Part shown: one piece after another, positions 26,629 to 36,300 of the stretch
How positions within the stretch are numbered: position 1 is the first letter of the stretch
Layout of the letters: every line of letters begins with the position of its first letter
DNA from: Aliivibrio fischeri ATCC 7744 = JCM 18803 = DSM 507
GTDB taxonomy: Bacteria > Pseudomonadota > Gammaproteobacteria > Enterobacterales > Vibrionaceae
Reading direction: 5' to 3'
DNA length: 64,000 nt
NCBI RefSeq assembly: GCF_023983475.1
Contig: NZ_CP092712.1
Span: 1,426,001-1,490,000 of the forward strand
The notes under the pieces: model-generated
The model's database searches: none
Seen by the model: only the letters and a program-made list of their open reading frames with translations
What the model was told of the DNA's origin: nothing
Position numbers and translations under genes: made by a program

Positions 26629-27381
26629 ATGATGTCAGATAACTCAGCAAACAAACGAATTCAGTCAGGCGGTTGTGCTATTCACTGTCAAGATTGTAGT
26701 ATCAGTCAGTTATGTATCCCATTTACTTTGAATGATTCTGAATTAGATCAGTTAGATGAGATCATTGAACGTAAAAAGCCAATTCAAAAAGGCCAAGAGC
26801 TATTTAAAGCTGGTGATGAACTTAAGTGTTTATACGCTATACGTTCAGGCACCATCAAAAGCTATACGATTACAGAACAAGGTGATGAGCAAATTACTGC
26901 ATTCCACCTAGCTGGTGATCTTGTTGGTTTCGATGCGATTACTGAAGCCCAACACCCTAGTTTTGCTCAAGCTCTTGAGACATCGATGGTATGTGAAATT
27001 CCTTATGAGATCTTAGATGATTTATCAGGAAAAATGCCAAAACTTCGTCAGCAAATCATGCGCTTAATGAGTAATGAAATTAAAGGTGACCAAGAAATGA
27101 TCCTTCTTCTTTCTAAAAAGAACGCAGAAGAACGTTTAGCGGCATTCCTTTACAACCTATCAACTCGTTTTCATCAACGTGGTTTCTCTCCAAGAGAATT
27201 CCGTTTAACAATGACTCGTGGTGATATTGGTAACTACCTAGGTTTAACTGTTGAAACAATTAGCCGTTTATTAGGTCGTTTCCAAAAAACTGAAATGCTA
27301 ACAGTAAAAGGCAAATACATCACAATCAATGATCATGATGCCCTAGCTGAGCTTGCTGGTTCTGCGAAAGAAATTAAGTAA
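26629..27381 (+). CDS. fnr: Oxygen-sensing transcription regulator Fnr
   Basis: 250 residues from the ATG at 26629 (the next ATG at 26632 is equally possible; the frame opens with a TTG at 26620). The 4Fe-4S ligands are visible as [14 protein letters not shown] plus a later Cys in ETSMVCEIP. The sensor barrel is followed by the recognition helix [13 protein letters not shown]. Nearly all of it follows E. coli FNR. It controls anaerobic genes, including high-affinity oxidases like the upstream cco genes. An FNR box lies before it and a terminator after it; uspE comes next, as in enterics. Confidence 0.97.
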   Translation: MMSDNSANKRIQSGGCAIHCQDCSISQLCIPFTLNDSELDQLDEIIERKKPIQKGQELFKAGDELKCLYAIRSGTIKSYTITEQGDEQITAFHLAGDLVGFDAITEAQHPSFAQALETSMVCEIPYEILDDLSGKMPKLRQQIMRLMSNEIKGDQEMILLLSKKNAEERLAAFLYNLSTRFHQRGFSPREFRLTMTRGDIGNYLGLTVETISRLLGRFQKTEMLTVKGKYITINDHDALAELAGSAKEIK

Positions 27382-27403
27382 ATCATAAACAATTACTACT
27401 TTT

Positions 27404-27442
27404 AAAAAGTGAGGTATATCTCTTGATGTACCTCACTTTTTT
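27404..27442 (+). terminator. Intrinsic terminator after fnr
   Basis: Stem AAAAAGTGAGGTA against TACCTCACTTTTT with a loop of about 12 bases and trailing T. Confidence 0.85.
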
Positions 27443-27532
27443 GCATCTAACTTCCCCATTTTCACTCCCTAACTGCTACAGTATAAGTAACAGAACAGTT
27501 TTATGAATTTGGTTTTTACCAAGGAGGTTAGT

Positions 27533-28483
27533 ATGAACCGCTACCGTAAAATACTTGTTGCTGGAATCATAGATCAGGAAGAACAACCTGCACTAAAACG
27601 TGCGTTAGATATTGCGAATCGAAGTACAAAGCCAAGTGAGATCACCTTGTTTTGTACCACTTATGATTTTTCTTATGAGATGACTTCTATGTTATCTGCT
27701 GATGAGCGGATGGCAATGCGTAATGGCGTAGTTTCTCAAAAAGTAAAAATGCTTAATGATGTTATTGCTGATTATTCTAAATCAGATCATGTCACCATAA
27801 CCATCAAAGTCGTTTGGCATAACCGCCCTTATGAAGCCATCATTAATGAAATCTTCGATGGCAGTTATAACATATTAATAAAGGCAACACGTCAACACGC
27901 AAAATTAGAGACCGTATTCTTTACGCCAACGGATTGGCATTTGTTACGCAAGTCTCCGATTCCGGTCTTATTGGTTAAAGAGCGCCCATGGCCTGAAAAT
28001 GGTAACATTCTAGCCTCAGTACATGTTGGGTCTGAAAACCCTGCACACTTACAACTGAATGATAAAATGGTTGATGAAGCCATCTATTTCGCTGAAGTGT
28101 TAAACTCAACACCTCACCTAGTTAATGCTTATCCATCAACACCACCATCTATTCATGTCGAATTACCTGAGTTTAATGCTGTGCAATATAAAGATGCTAT
28201 TCGTGGTCATCATTTGACACAAATGAAAGCATTAAGACAAAAACACGGAATTCCAGAAGAGCAAACTCATGTTTATGAAGGGCCAACTGAAGAAGTAATT
28301 TCTGAAGTTGAAGACGAACTTACCGCAGGGCTTGTAATTCTTGGTACCACAGGCCGTACTGGCCTATCTGCAATTTTTATTGGTAATACAGCTGAAAACA
28401 CTTTAGATTTACTTAACTGTGATATTTTAGCATTAAAACCAGATGGTTATATTAGCCCTTTGGACCCTAACCATATCAGCTAA
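27533..28483 (+). CDS. uspE: Universal stress protein E
   Basis: 316 residues with two tandem Usp domains (~1-150 and ~155-316). The second keeps the ATP-binding type GTTGRTGLSAIFIGNTAE motif. VVWHNRPYEAII and FTPTDWHLLRKSP match E. coli UspE closely. The ATG at 27533 is set by a strong AAGGAGG 5 bases upstream, rather than the frame start at 27503. It acts in the cytoplasm in stress resistance; ligands are not defined. Placement after fnr is conserved. Confidence 0.94.
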   Translation: MNRYRKILVAGIIDQEEQPALKRALDIANRSTKPSEITLFCTTYDFSYEMTSMLSADERMAMRNGVVSQKVKMLNDVIADYSKSDHVTITIKVVWHNRPYEAIINEIFDGSYNILIKATRQHAKLETVFFTPTDWHLLRKSPIPVLLVKERPWPENGNILASVHVGSENPAHLQLNDKMVDEAIYFAEVLNSTPHLVNAYPSTPPSIHVELPEFNAVQYKDAIRGHHLTQMKALRQKHGIPEEQTHVYEGPTEEVISEVEDELTAGLVILGTTGRTGLSAIFIGNTAENTLDLLNCDILALKPDGYISPLDPNHIS

Positions 28484-28491
28484 ATGTCATT

Positions 28492-28525
28492 AAGGCCTAA
28501 TTCTGAACAAGTTTTAGGCCCTTTT
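28492..28525 (+). terminator. Intrinsic terminator after uspE
   Basis: GGCCTAA/TTAGGCC stem, 13-base loop, then CTTTTC. Confidence 0.7.
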
Positions 28526-28568
28526 CTCCCAAAATAATCCCGTCTAAACTCGCTTATTGATCTTGTTT

Positions 28569-28581
28569 GGGTATAATACCC
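28569..28581 (+). promoter_or_regulatory. Palindromic -10 region of ttcA
   Basis: GGGTATAATACCC is a perfect palindrome holding TATAAT (28572-28577), 36 bases before the ttcA ATG. No strong -35 is seen. Confidence 0.55.
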
Positions 28582-28617
28582 GCCTTATCAGTTCCACCAT
28601 TAGTTTAGAGTAAGTAA

Positions 28618-29541
28618 ATGAGCGAATTAACTAAAGCGCAGCAATACAATTTCAATAAGCTTCAAAAGAAAATCCGTCGTAATACAGGTAATGCTATTGC
28701 CGATTACAACATGATTGAAGACGGTGACCGCATCATGGTATGTCTATCTGGTGGTAAAGATAGCTTCACTATGCTTGATATCTTAATGAGCTTAAAGAAA
28801 AGTGCGCCGATCTCATTTGACTTAATCGCTGTAAACCTAGACCAGAAACAACCAGGTTTCCCTGCTCATATTCTTCCTGAATACCTTGAGAAGTTAGGTG
28901 TAGAATACAAAATTGTAGAAGAAGATACCTATTCTATCGTTCAGGATAAAATTCCTGAAGGTAAAACAACTTGTTCTCTATGTTCACGTTTACGTCGTGG
29001 CATTCTTTACCGCACAGCAAAAGAACTGGGTGCAACTAAAATTGCTCTTGGTCACCATCGTGATGATATCCTAGAAACTATGTTCTTGAACATGTTCTAT
29101 GGCGGTAAATTAAAAGGCATGCCACCAAAACTAGTTTCAGACAATGGTGAGCACGTTGTAATCCGTCCTTTAGCGTACTGTCGTGAAAAAGACATTATCA
29201 AATACGCTGACATGCGTGATTACCCTATCATTCCATGTAATCTTTGTGGTTCACAACCTAATATGCAACGTCAAAACGTTAAGCAAATGCTTAATACATG
29301 GGATAAGCAGTTCCCTGGACGTATTGAGACTATGTTTACTGCAATGCAAAACGTAGTTCCAAGTCATTTGGCTGACTTTAATACGTTTGACTTTAAGAGC
29401 ATCAACCGTGATTCAGGTGTTATTAACGGTGGTGATATTGGTTTTGATAAAGAAGAAATGCCAACATTACCCGTTGATGCTGACGATGCAGTTGCAGAGT
29501 TTGACCCATCATTAAAATTAGATGTTGTAAATGTAGATTAA
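28618..29541 (+). CDS. ttcA: tRNA cytidine(32) 2-sulfurtransferase
   Basis: 307 residues. TtcA thiolates C32 of certain tRNAs using ATP and an iron-sulfur cluster. The PP-loop SGGKDS is at residues ~44-49; cluster or catalytic Cys are visible in CSLC (119/122) and CNLC (207/210). Start [18 protein letters not shown] matches the family. A very strong terminator follows, and an IS3 element is inserted 8 bases beyond it. Confidence 0.96.
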   Translation: MSELTKAQQYNFNKLQKKIRRNTGNAIADYNMIEDGDRIMVCLSGGKDSFTMLDILMSLKKSAPISFDLIAVNLDQKQPGFPAHILPEYLEKLGVEYKIVEEDTYSIVQDKIPEGKTTCSLCSRLRRGILYRTAKELGATKIALGHHRDDILETMFLNMFYGGKLKGMPPKLVSDNGEHVVIRPLAYCREKDIIKYADMRDYPIIPCNLCGSQPNMQRQNVKQMLNTWDKQFPGRIETMFTAMQNVVPSHLADFNTFDFKSINRDSGVINGGDIGFDKEEMPTLPVDADDAVAEFDPSLKLDVVNVD

Positions 29542-29560
29542 TTATCTAATACCAAATAAA

Positions 29561-29596
29561 AAAAGGCGCAAACGGTTAACGTTTGCGCCTTTTTTA
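29561..29596 (+). terminator. Strong intrinsic terminator after ttcA
   Basis: 13-bp stem AAAGGCGCAAACG/CGTTTGCGCCTTT with a short loop, flanked by A and T runs. It probably served both ttcA and the convergent DUF2987 gene before the IS insertion. Confidence 0.93.
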
Positions 29597-29611
29597 TTTT
29601 GATTGTCTCGT

Positions 29612-29636
29612 CCTGAAATGTGTTTACACATTTAGG
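29612..29636 (+). repeat. Hairpin at the left IS end
   Basis: AAATGTGT/ACACATTT arms, extended by CCT/AGG, just before orfA. Such hairpins in IS elements block incoming transcription or translation. The same hairpin is in copy B at 62595-62619. Confidence 0.55.
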
Positions 29637-29644
29637 ACTTTTAT

Positions 29645-30043
29645 ATGACAAATCAAGAAAAAACAAAGAATAAGCGAACTCAACGCGATTATTCATTAGG
29701 CTTTAAATTGCAGCTTGTTGCCGCTATAGAAAAAGGCGATATGACCTATAAGCAAGCTCAAAACATTTATGGCATTCAAGGTCGATCTACCGTACTTACT
29801 TGGTTAAGAAAACACGGTAAGATGGACTGGTCTCAATCACCTAAGATTATTATGCCTAAATCCCCGAAAGCGAAAGAATCGCCTGCACAAAAAATTAAAC
29901 GTTTAGAGCGAGAGCTTGATGATGAAAGAATGCGTAATTTATTACTTAATGAAGTAGTGAATATCATGGACGCAGAACATGGTGCAGGCCTTAGAAAAAA
30001 GTATATTGCCAAGGAGCAAGAAGTCTTCAAAAGCAGAAAATGA
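29645..30043 (+). CDS. IS3-family transposase OrfA, copy A
   Basis: 132 residues. The N-terminal helix-turn-helix (YKQAQNIYGIQGRSTVLTWLRKHG) binds the IS ends. A leucine-zipper-like coiled coil follows (KIKRLERELDDERMRNLLLNEV). Its stop overlaps the orfB ATG (ATGA), so orfB is in the -1 frame. A frameshift product is the IS3 norm, but no classic A6G slippery run is present, so coupling by reinitiation is possible. Confidence 0.9.
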   Translation: MTNQEKTKNKRTQRDYSLGFKLQLVAAIEKGDMTYKQAQNIYGIQGRSTVLTWLRKHGKMDWSQSPKIIMPKSPKAKESPAQKIKRLERELDDERMRNLLLNEVVNIMDAEHGAGLRKKYIAKEQEVFKSRK

Positions 30044-30873
30044 TCAGCTTAGAGCGAGCTAGTCAGCTACTTGGCATTACAAGACAATGTATATACCAAC
30101 AAGAACGTAGAGCTCTGAAACGTGCCGTTGAACTTTCACCGGTTAAAAATATGGTGCAAGAAATTCGTCGATATATGCCTCGTATTGGAGGTAAAAAATT
30201 ATATTTTTTACTTAAGCCCAAATTCATCACTCATGGCATAAAGTTAGGCAGAGATAACTTTTTTTCCTATTTAAGAAATGAGTGCTTATTAGTAAAACCT
30301 AAACGAAGTTATACAAAAACTACCTATAGTAAGCATTGGATGAAAAAACATCCTAATTTACTTAAAGAAGTAACACCTCAAGCATCTGAAGAGGTTTTTG
30401 TTAGTGATATCACTTACGTTCAATCACAAAAAGGTATTCATTATTTATCTTTAGTAACAGATGCTTATAGTCGAAAGATAATGGGATATGAATTAAGTGA
30501 TGAAATGAAAGCTACTGATGTAGTCAAAGCTCTTGATATGGCGATAGATAGCCGTCAATATCAAAGGAGTACGATTCATCATTCAGACCGAGGATTACAG
30601 TATTGTTCAAAGGTTTATCAGGAAAAATTGAATAAAAATGATATTAAGCCATCAATGACGGATGGTTATGATTGCTATCAAAATGCATTAGCAGAGCGAA
30701 TAAATGGGATACTTAAACAAGAGTTTCTTTTGTATGACTGTAAAGATTTAGAGGAGTTAAGGCATTTAGTTGAAGAATCTATTTTTATTTATAATGAAAT
30801 GCGGCCACATTTAAGCTTGGGAATGAGTACACCAAATCAAGTACACAAAAAAGCCAAGTGCGTACGCACTTAG
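30040..30873 (+). CDS. IS3-family transposase OrfB, copy A
   Basis: 277 residues: an HTH_21-type start followed by the integrase core. The DDE triad is visible as Asp in FVSDITYVQ, Asp in HHSDRGLQY and Glu in NALAERINGILK. It appears intact. A perfect palindrome AAGTGCGTACGCACTT (30855-30870) just before the stop probably forms the element's own terminator. Confidence 0.92.
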   Translation: MISLERASQLLGITRQCIYQQERRALKRAVELSPVKNMVQEIRRYMPRIGGKKLYFLLKPKFITHGIKLGRDNFFSYLRNECLLVKPKRSYTKTTYSKHWMKKHPNLLKEVTPQASEEVFVSDITYVQSQKGIHYLSLVTDAYSRKIMGYELSDEMKATDVVKALDMAIDSRQYQRSTIHHSDRGLQYCSKVYQEKLNKNDIKPSMTDGYDCYQNALAERINGILKQEFLLYDCKDLEELRHLVEESIFIYNEMRPHLSLGMSTPNQVHKKAKCVRT

Positions 30874-30925
30874 CTTTCAATTAAAAATCGTCAACGTATT
30901 TTAGGACGAGACAGATTTATTCAAA

Positions 30926-31573
30926 CTATTTGACTAGCCACGGTGTTACTTTTAATACTTCAGTTGGTAGTTCAAATTTAACATCATCACTGTACTTTCG
31001 AAGATCAATTGTTACTTTCCCATTATTAAGTGGCAGTAACTCACCTGTCGAAGTGCTAACACCCTTAGTGACAGTGTCACTAAAAACAAAAGTAACGCCT
31101 TCTACATCAGGCATGAAATACTTGGAAAACATTCCACCAATATCTGCAAGCATCGCATCCATCTGAATCGTTAATTCTTTAAGCTCTTTAGCTGATACAG
31201 AACCACGGAAAGATTTGTTTGCTAATACCTCCATCGAGATATCACATTGCTTGCCTTCTTCAGTTTGAATATAAACTAATGGATTAGCTGACTTTAAATT
31301 GTTATCAATAGGAAGAGGTAATTCTTGGTTACTTGGAATCGTAAATTCCTCATAATGCTCTTCTTTTTCCATCCATGCTTTTGTTATCTGACAAGCCTTA
31401 CCTGTTTGTGCATCATTAAAGAAAAGCGCCATACGTACATCTTCATGCCCTTCTTTTTGATTTACTTTTAGCTGGTAATAAAGCTTTGTATACGTAAAAC
31501 GATACTGCTCGGCTTTTACCGGTAGTGCCAAACACAATAGTGACAACGTCGTCGCACTAATCCATTTTTTCAT
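30926..31573 (-). CDS. DUF2987 exported protein
   Basis: 215 residues with a signal peptide ending ALPVKA. The mature part resembles DUF2987: FTYTKLYYQLKVNQKEGHEDV near the start and two Cys that could pair. Function unknown; periplasmic. The IS3 right end lies 12 bases after its stop, so the gene is whole but cut off from the ttcA-side terminator. A perfect matS site is inside the coding sequence. The glucosaminidase-like gene lies 1 base upstream, suggesting one operon. Confidence 0.82.
   Translation of the reverse strand: MKKWISATTLSLLCLALPVKAEQYRFTYTKLYYQLKVNQKEGHEDVRMALFFNDAQTGKACQITKAWMEKEEHYEEFTIPSNQELPLPIDNNLKSANPLVYIQTEEGKQCDISMEVLANKSFRGSVSAKELKELTIQMDAMLADIGGMFSKYFMPDVEGVTFVFSDTVTKGVSTSTGELLPLNNGKVTIDLRKYSDDVKFELPTEVLKVTPWLVK
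31068..31080. promoter_or_regulatory. Perfect matS site
   Basis: GTGACAGTGTCAC fits GTGACRNYGTCAC at every position and is nearly fully palindromic. It lies inside the DUF2987 gene. Confidence 0.82.
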
Positions 31574-31574
31574 T

Positions 31575-32309
31575 TTATCTCCAGTATTGACTATTATGGC
31601 GGATCATAGCTTGAATCTCTTCTACATATGCCTCGCCACGCTCTGAGTAACGAATTAAGCCATTCGCTAATACATTCGCTTCTTGCTCTGGTGTTAAGTT
31701 TTGTGGAGAAGCATGCAATTCCATACGAATTTTACGAAGATCTGCATACGCGTTATTGCGATTTACATTCATAAAATATGCATGTACCGCTTCTTGAGAT
31801 GAATCAAACTTAGCAACCTCATGTGCAGCACCTTCATTACGTTTACTCGGTACAACACCACAACCTTTAGTGTAACACCACTGACCGAAGTAGTTATTAG
31901 CCTCACGAGCAAAACGAGATGTGCCCCATGCAGATTCGTTAGCCCCTTGGCTAAGAACTAGAGGCGCAGGAATATAATCAACCTTAACAAGCATATTATT
32001 AAGCCACTCAGCAGTTATGCCTTCATCAGTTAGCTTTTCTTTATATGCTTTTGATAACTCAGTAGCCTTTTCTAACTCTTTTGATGACAAAGCAGTATCG
32101 TTGTCGTTTTTGATAACTAAAGACTCAATAAACGCACGCTCTTCTTTAACACGAGCGTTTTCGGCAATAACCGCTGGATACATAAAGTTAAAAAAAGCAG
32201 CCTTTTTTTCTTTTACATCTTTAAATGCTTTAAAATCCGGCACATCTTCTTTAGGTGTACACGCCGCCATCATTAACACTGTAGATAAAATTAAGATTTT
32301 TTTAATCAT
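31575..32309 (-). CDS. Bax-like glucosaminidase-domain lipoprotein
   Basis: 244 residues. The ATG at 32309 gives a lipoprotein signal (MIKKILILSTVLMMAAC) with lipobox MAAC; the GTG at 32321 would overlap the preceding gene. The catalytic-type region LVLSQGANESAWGTSRFAREANNYFGQWC carries the Glu of the glucosaminidase/FlgJ-like fold. It probably trims peptidoglycan from the periplasmic side. It is followed after 1 base by the DUF2987 gene and preceded by a membrane protein gene. Confidence 0.85.
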   Translation of the reverse strand: MIKKILILSTVLMMAACTPKEDVPDFKAFKDVKEKKAAFFNFMYPAVIAENARVKEERAFIESLVIKNDNDTALSSKELEKATELSKAYKEKLTDEGITAEWLNNMLVKVDYIPAPLVLSQGANESAWGTSRFAREANNYFGQWCYTKGCGVVPSKRNEGAAHEVAKFDSSQEAVHAYFMNVNRNNAYADLRKIRMELHASPQNLTPEQEANVLANGLIRYSERGEAYVEEIQAMIRHNSQYWR

Positions 32310-32317
32310 TATTAAAC

Positions 32318-33133
32318 TCACGCATTGAAAATATCATTTTGAACAGATTGATCAGGTTTATCCTCATCATCTCCACTCTTATCTTTCACCATCACTTTTA
32401 AAGTAATGCCAAACATATTGCGGTAAATAATTCCCTTCACGTTAAAAATGAAAGGCATAACTACAATCAAACCTACGCCATATAATGCAATACCGAACAC
32501 TAACGCCAGCATAATAACAATATGAATTAACAGCATAGACGCCAGTTTTTTATTTGTCGCTCTAAATGACAGCAATAACGCTTGTAATGGCGGAACCTTT
32601 TTCTCGCACACAAGTAGAATAGACATACCAAAAGCCATCGATAAATATAGGGCTACCATAGGTAAATAAATATTTACCATGCCTTGCAGCACTTCAGACA
32701 AAATCGTAACTAGCGCCACCATACCAGCTGAAGCGATCCCTTTAAAAATGTAGCTTGTACGACATTTTAAACCCGCTGCATGGCTCATTCCCATTAAGCT
32801 TGCTCCTGCCGTTAACGGAGAAACAATGACTTGAGCACTCAAACCAGCGACAAATGCAGCATATGAAATCTTTGTCGTTAGTTCAGTTTCACCTAAAAAT
32901 GCCTTAAATAAAACAGCAGGATCACCAAGTTGGATTTGAAGCGCTAAAAAGAATACCGCCATATATGAGAATGTTAGCAATAGTATTGCTGGAGAAAAGA
33001 CGAAAAAATGTTTAACCGTATTTTTCCAAGCTTCTTGAAGAACACTCACAGGACTCAACTCAAATTGACCTGAAACTGCCTTTTCAATACTGCCACCTAA
33101 GATAAACGTTTTCTCTTTTGGTTGTTCACTCAT
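32318..33133 (-). CDS. Multi-pass inner membrane protein, unknown function
   Basis: 271 residues from the ATG at 33133. About six membrane helices (first near residues 41-68) and a charged C-terminal tail (KDKSGDDEDKPDQ). An N-terminal soluble part of ~35 residues precedes the first helix. No family is recognised with confidence. It ends 8 bases before the lipoprotein start, so the three minus-strand genes likely form one operon. Confidence 0.75.
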   Translation of the reverse strand: MSEQPKEKTFILGGSIEKAVSGQFELSPVSVLQEAWKNTVKHFFVFSPAILLLTFSYMAVFFLALQIQLGDPAVLFKAFLGETELTTKISYAAFVAGLSAQVIVSPLTAGASLMGMSHAAGLKCRTSYIFKGIASAGMVALVTILSEVLQGMVNIYLPMVALYLSMAFGMSILLVCEKKVPPLQALLLSFRATNKKLASMLLIHIVIMLALVFGIALYGVGLIVVMPFIFNVKGIIYRNMFGITLKVMVKDKSGDDEDKPDQSVQNDIFNA

Positions 33134-33446
33134 TTCTGTGTACCACAATAAAACATGGGGCGATTATACGTATTTCAAAGCATGAGTGCAGTATTCATAA
33201 AAAAGAAATTATCTAAATACAAAATTATTTGTAACAAATGACACCAACTTACTGATTTTCGTCTATAATAAAGCTCAAAATAGATACACAAACAGATTGA
33301 AAATCAACGACTTTTAAAAAAGTTTGCCATATCAAATAAAAAAAACTTTTCATATTGTGAGATGGGGTCTATTATGCGCCCGAAATCCCCATTTATAATC
33401 AACACTTAAACGCGGTATCACTACCCAAGGCGGAGATAAAAAGACA
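33134..33446. other. Divergent intergenic region before potA
   Basis: 313 bases between two divergent units. It is AT-rich. The only candidate signal seen is a potA promoter at 33347-33375, and the potA SD is at the end. Confidence 0.55.
33347..33375 (+). promoter_or_regulatory. Candidate potABCD promoter
   Basis: TTTTCA, 17-base spacer, TATTAT. Each hexamer matches 4-5 of 6 consensus bases. 71 bases before the potA start. Confidence 0.4.
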
Positions 33447-34565
33447 TTGAACGTTACACAACAATCCGAAAAAGAAGCAGTTATTAAATTAACTGGTATT
33501 TCTAAAAGCTTTGATGGAAAAGAAGTGATTTCTAATTTTGACTTAGATGTAAATCACGGTGAATTTTTAACAATTCTTGGTCCTTCAGGTTGTGGTAAAA
33601 CCACAGTGTTACGCATGATCGCAGGTTTCGAAACCGCTGATGCTGGAACAATTTTATTGGATTCGACAGATGTAACGTCAATGCCCGCAGAACAAAGGCA
33701 TGTGAATACCGTATTCCAAAGCTACGCCCTATTCCCGCACATGACGGTGTTTGAGAACGTTGCGTTTGGTTTACGTATGCAAAAAGTTGCAGAATCAGAA
33801 ATTGAGCCTCGTGTAACAGAAGCTCTGCAAATGGTTCGTTTAGCTCAAATGGCAAACCGTAAGCCTCATCAGTTATCTGGTGGTCAACAACAACGTATCG
33901 CAATTGCTCGTGCAGTTGTAAATAAGCCTAAGGTTCTTCTTCTTGATGAATCTCTATCTGCGCTTGATTACAAACTACGTAAGCAAATGCAAATTGAACT
34001 TAAACAATTACAACGTCAGTTAGGTATTACTTTTATTTTCGTAACTCACGACCAGGAAGAAGCTCTTTCAATGTCTGACCGTATTATCGTAATGCGTGAT
34101 GGTGTTATTGAACAAGACGGTACTCCTCGTGAAATATACGAAGAACCAAAGAACTTATTTGTTGCTCGCTTCATCGGTGAAATCAACGTATTTGCTGCTA
34201 CAGTGCAAGAACGTCTTGATGAAAAACGTATTAAAGCAGAAATCGAAGATACTTCAGCTATCGTATATTGCGACCTTGATGTTGCTCCTGGCGATAAAGT
34301 GAAAGTATTACTTCGTCCTGAAGATTTACGCCTAGAAGAAATTAAAGAGTCTGATAATAAAGGCATCACTGGCTATGTACGTGAACGTACGTACAAAGGT
34401 ATGACTTTAGACTCTGTACTTGAATTAGATTCAGGTATGCGTGTAATGATCAGTGAGTTCTTTAATGAAGATGATCCAGATGTTGATCACTCTTTAGGTC
34501 AAAAAGTAGCAATTACTTGGGTTGAAAGCTGGGAAGTGGTGTTAGCAGATGAACAAGAAGTTTAA
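33447..34565 (+). CDS. potA: Spermidine/putrescine ABC transporter ATPase
   Basis: 372 residues. Walker [10 protein letters not shown] (near 45), signature LSGGQQQR, Walker [12 protein letters not shown], the switch His in FVTHDQEEA, and a C-terminal TOBE/OB domain ([11 protein letters not shown]). It follows E. coli PotA along its length. The start is a TTG at 33447, with GGAG about 11 bases before it; no ATG lies before the conserved [15 protein letters not shown]. It overlaps potB by 17 bases. Confidence 0.95.
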   Translation: MNVTQQSEKEAVIKLTGISKSFDGKEVISNFDLDVNHGEFLTILGPSGCGKTTVLRMIAGFETADAGTILLDSTDVTSMPAEQRHVNTVFQSYALFPHMTVFENVAFGLRMQKVAESEIEPRVTEALQMVRLAQMANRKPHQLSGGQQQRIAIARAVVNKPKVLLLDESLSALDYKLRKQMQIELKQLQRQLGITFIFVTHDQEEALSMSDRIIVMRDGVIEQDGTPREIYEEPKNLFVARFIGEINVFAATVQERLDEKRIKAEIEDTSAIVYCDLDVAPGDKVKVLLRPEDLRLEEIKESDNKGITGYVRERTYKGMTLDSVLELDSGMRVMISEFFNEDDPDVDHSLGQKVAITWVESWEVVLADEQEV

Positions 34566-35406
34566 TCTCCAAAATATCATCATCACAATTATTGTTAGTT
34601 GGTTACTGCTGTTCGTTTTCATTCCAAATGTAATGATCATCGGTACTAGCTTCTTAACTCGTGATGAAGCAAATTTAATCGAAATGACGTTTACGATAGA
34701 TAACTATCTACGTCTTTTTGATCCACTATATGCAAAAGTGCTATGGCATTCATTTTATATGGCCATTGTTGCAACGTTAATCTGTTTGGTTGTGGGTTAC
34801 CCATTTGCCTACATCGTTGCAAAAATGCCTGAAAGATGGCGCCCATTTATGCTGTTTTTGATTATTGTTCCTTTTTGGACTAACTCGTTAATCCGTACTT
34901 ATGGGTTAAAAATTGTGTTAGGTACTCAAGGTATTTTAAATAAAAGCCTAATTGCAATGGATATCATCGATAAACCATTACGCATTATGTACACAGAAAC
35001 AGCAGTAATGATTGGTTTAGTTTACATTCTATTACCTTTCATGATTTTGCCACTGTATTCAGCAATTGAAAAACTTGACGGTACTTACTTAGAAGCGGCT
35101 CGTGATCTAGGTGCAAACAAACTTCAAACTCTATGGAAGATTGTATTGCCACTAACAATGCCAGGAATCATCGGTGGTTGTTTATTAGTATTACTTCCAG
35201 CTCTTGGCATGTTCTATATTTCTGACCTATTAGGTGGTGCGAAAAACCTACTAATTGGTAACGTAATTAAGAGCCAAGTATTGAACGCACGTGATTGGCC
35301 ATTTGGTGCAGCGACCAGTATCGCCCTCACCTTGGCGATGGCATTAATGCTTTATGCTTACTACCGTGCAGGCAAGTTATTAAACAAAAAGGCGGATCTA
35401 GACTAA
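34549..35406 (+). CDS. potB: Spermidine/putrescine ABC permease PotB
   Basis: 285 residues, six membrane helices. The EAA loop contacting PotA is visible as [20 protein letters not shown]. It pairs with PotC to form the channel. It starts inside potA and its stop shares one base with the potC start (TAATG), so the operon is tightly coupled. Confidence 0.95.
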   Translation: MNKKFNLQNIIITIIVSWLLLFVFIPNVMIIGTSFLTRDEANLIEMTFTIDNYLRLFDPLYAKVLWHSFYMAIVATLICLVVGYPFAYIVAKMPERWRPFMLFLIIVPFWTNSLIRTYGLKIVLGTQGILNKSLIAMDIIDKPLRIMYTETAVMIGLVYILLPFMILPLYSAIEKLDGTYLEAARDLGANKLQTLWKIVLPLTMPGIIGGCLLVLLPALGMFYISDLLGGAKNLLIGNVIKSQVLNARDWPFGAATSIALTLAMALMLYAYYRAGKLLNKKADLD

Positions 35407-36176
35407 TGGGACGCACAATTAGATTTAGTTTTATGAGTTTGGTATATCTTTTCTTATACCTACCAATCATCGTTCTGATTGCGAACTCATTCAACGCAAG
35501 TAAATTTGGTATGAAATGGGGCGGCTTCACTACAAAATGGTATGAAGCGCTAGTAAACAATGACAGCTTAATGCAAGCAGCTTGGCACTCTATTACTATC
35601 GCAGTAATTTCAGGTACTGCTGCAACCATTATTGGTAGTTTAACTGCAGTTGCCCTTTTCCGTTATCAGTTTAAAGGCAAAAAGTTTGTTAATGGTCTAC
35701 TGTTTGTTGTGATGATGTCTCCTGATATCGTGATGGCAATTTCATTACTGGCTATTTTCCTTGTAATCGGTTTTGAGCTTGGCTTTTTAACACTATTAAT
35801 TGCTCACATCACTTTCTGTTTACCATTCGTGGTAGTAACAGTTTATAGCCGCTTAAAAGGCTTTGATGTGAAAATGTTAGAAGCTGCACGTGATTTAGGT
35901 GCAAGTGAATGGGTAATTCTTAAACAAATTATCCTTCCTCTAGCAAAACCAGCTGTCGCTGCTGGCTGGTTATTAAGTTTTACCCTTTCATTGGATGATG
36001 TAATCATCAGTTCATTTGTAACGGGTCCAACTTACGAAATTTTACCATTGAAGATTTACTCGATGGTTAAAGTTGGTATTTCACCTGAAGTGAATGCCTT
36101 GGCAACAGTAATGTTGTTTGTTTCTCTGATTTTAGTTGTACTGTCACAACTATTAGCAAGAGAAAAAATTAAGTAA
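35406..36176 (+). CDS. potC: Spermidine/putrescine ABC permease PotC
   Basis: 256 residues, six membrane helices, EAA loop [20 protein letters not shown]. The ATG at 35406 is chosen because [20 protein letters not shown] matches the PotC N-terminus and the TAATG overlap is standard here; the frame runs open to 35295 inside potB. potD genes follow after a hairpin. Confidence 0.95.
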   Translation: MGRTIRFSFMSLVYLFLYLPIIVLIANSFNASKFGMKWGGFTTKWYEALVNNDSLMQAAWHSITIAVISGTAATIIGSLTAVALFRYQFKGKKFVNGLLFVVMMSPDIVMAISLLAIFLVIGFELGFLTLLIAHITFCLPFVVVTVYSRLKGFDVKMLEAARDLGASEWVILKQIILPLAKPAVAAGWLLSFTLSLDDVIISSFVTGPTYEILPLKIYSMVKVGISPEVNALATVMLFVSLILVVLSQLLAREKIK

Positions 36177-36240
36177 TAGTTCTAATGTTTTAAATTAATT
36201 GTTTCATGTAAACCATCGTTTCATGCAAACAATAAATCTG

Positions 36241-36276
36241 GAAGACATGCCTTTTGTTCGACATGTCTTCTTTTTT
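36241..36276 (+). terminator. Hairpin with T tract between potC and the first potD
   Basis: Perfect 9-bp stem GAAGACATG/CATGTCTTC, 12-base loop, then six T. It looks like a partial terminator that could set the ratio of binding protein to permease. Confidence 0.75.
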
Positions 36277-36300
36277 ATCACTCTAATGGAGAGTCAATCA

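Larger units (their letters stand above)
29604..30913 (+). mobile_element. IS3-family insertion sequence, copy A
   Basis: 1310 bp. Terminal inverted repeats start TGTCTCGTCCTGAAAT (left) and TGTCTCGTCCTAAAAT (right, inverted), flanked by a 3-bp duplication GAT (29601-29603 and 30914-30916). It carries orfA and orfB. Copy B at 62587-63896 has the same length and appears identical. Confidence 0.93.

Noticed and set aside
36199-36300. Longer N-terminus for the first PotD
   Set aside because: It would translate through the terminator hairpin and remove the signal peptide from the N-terminus.
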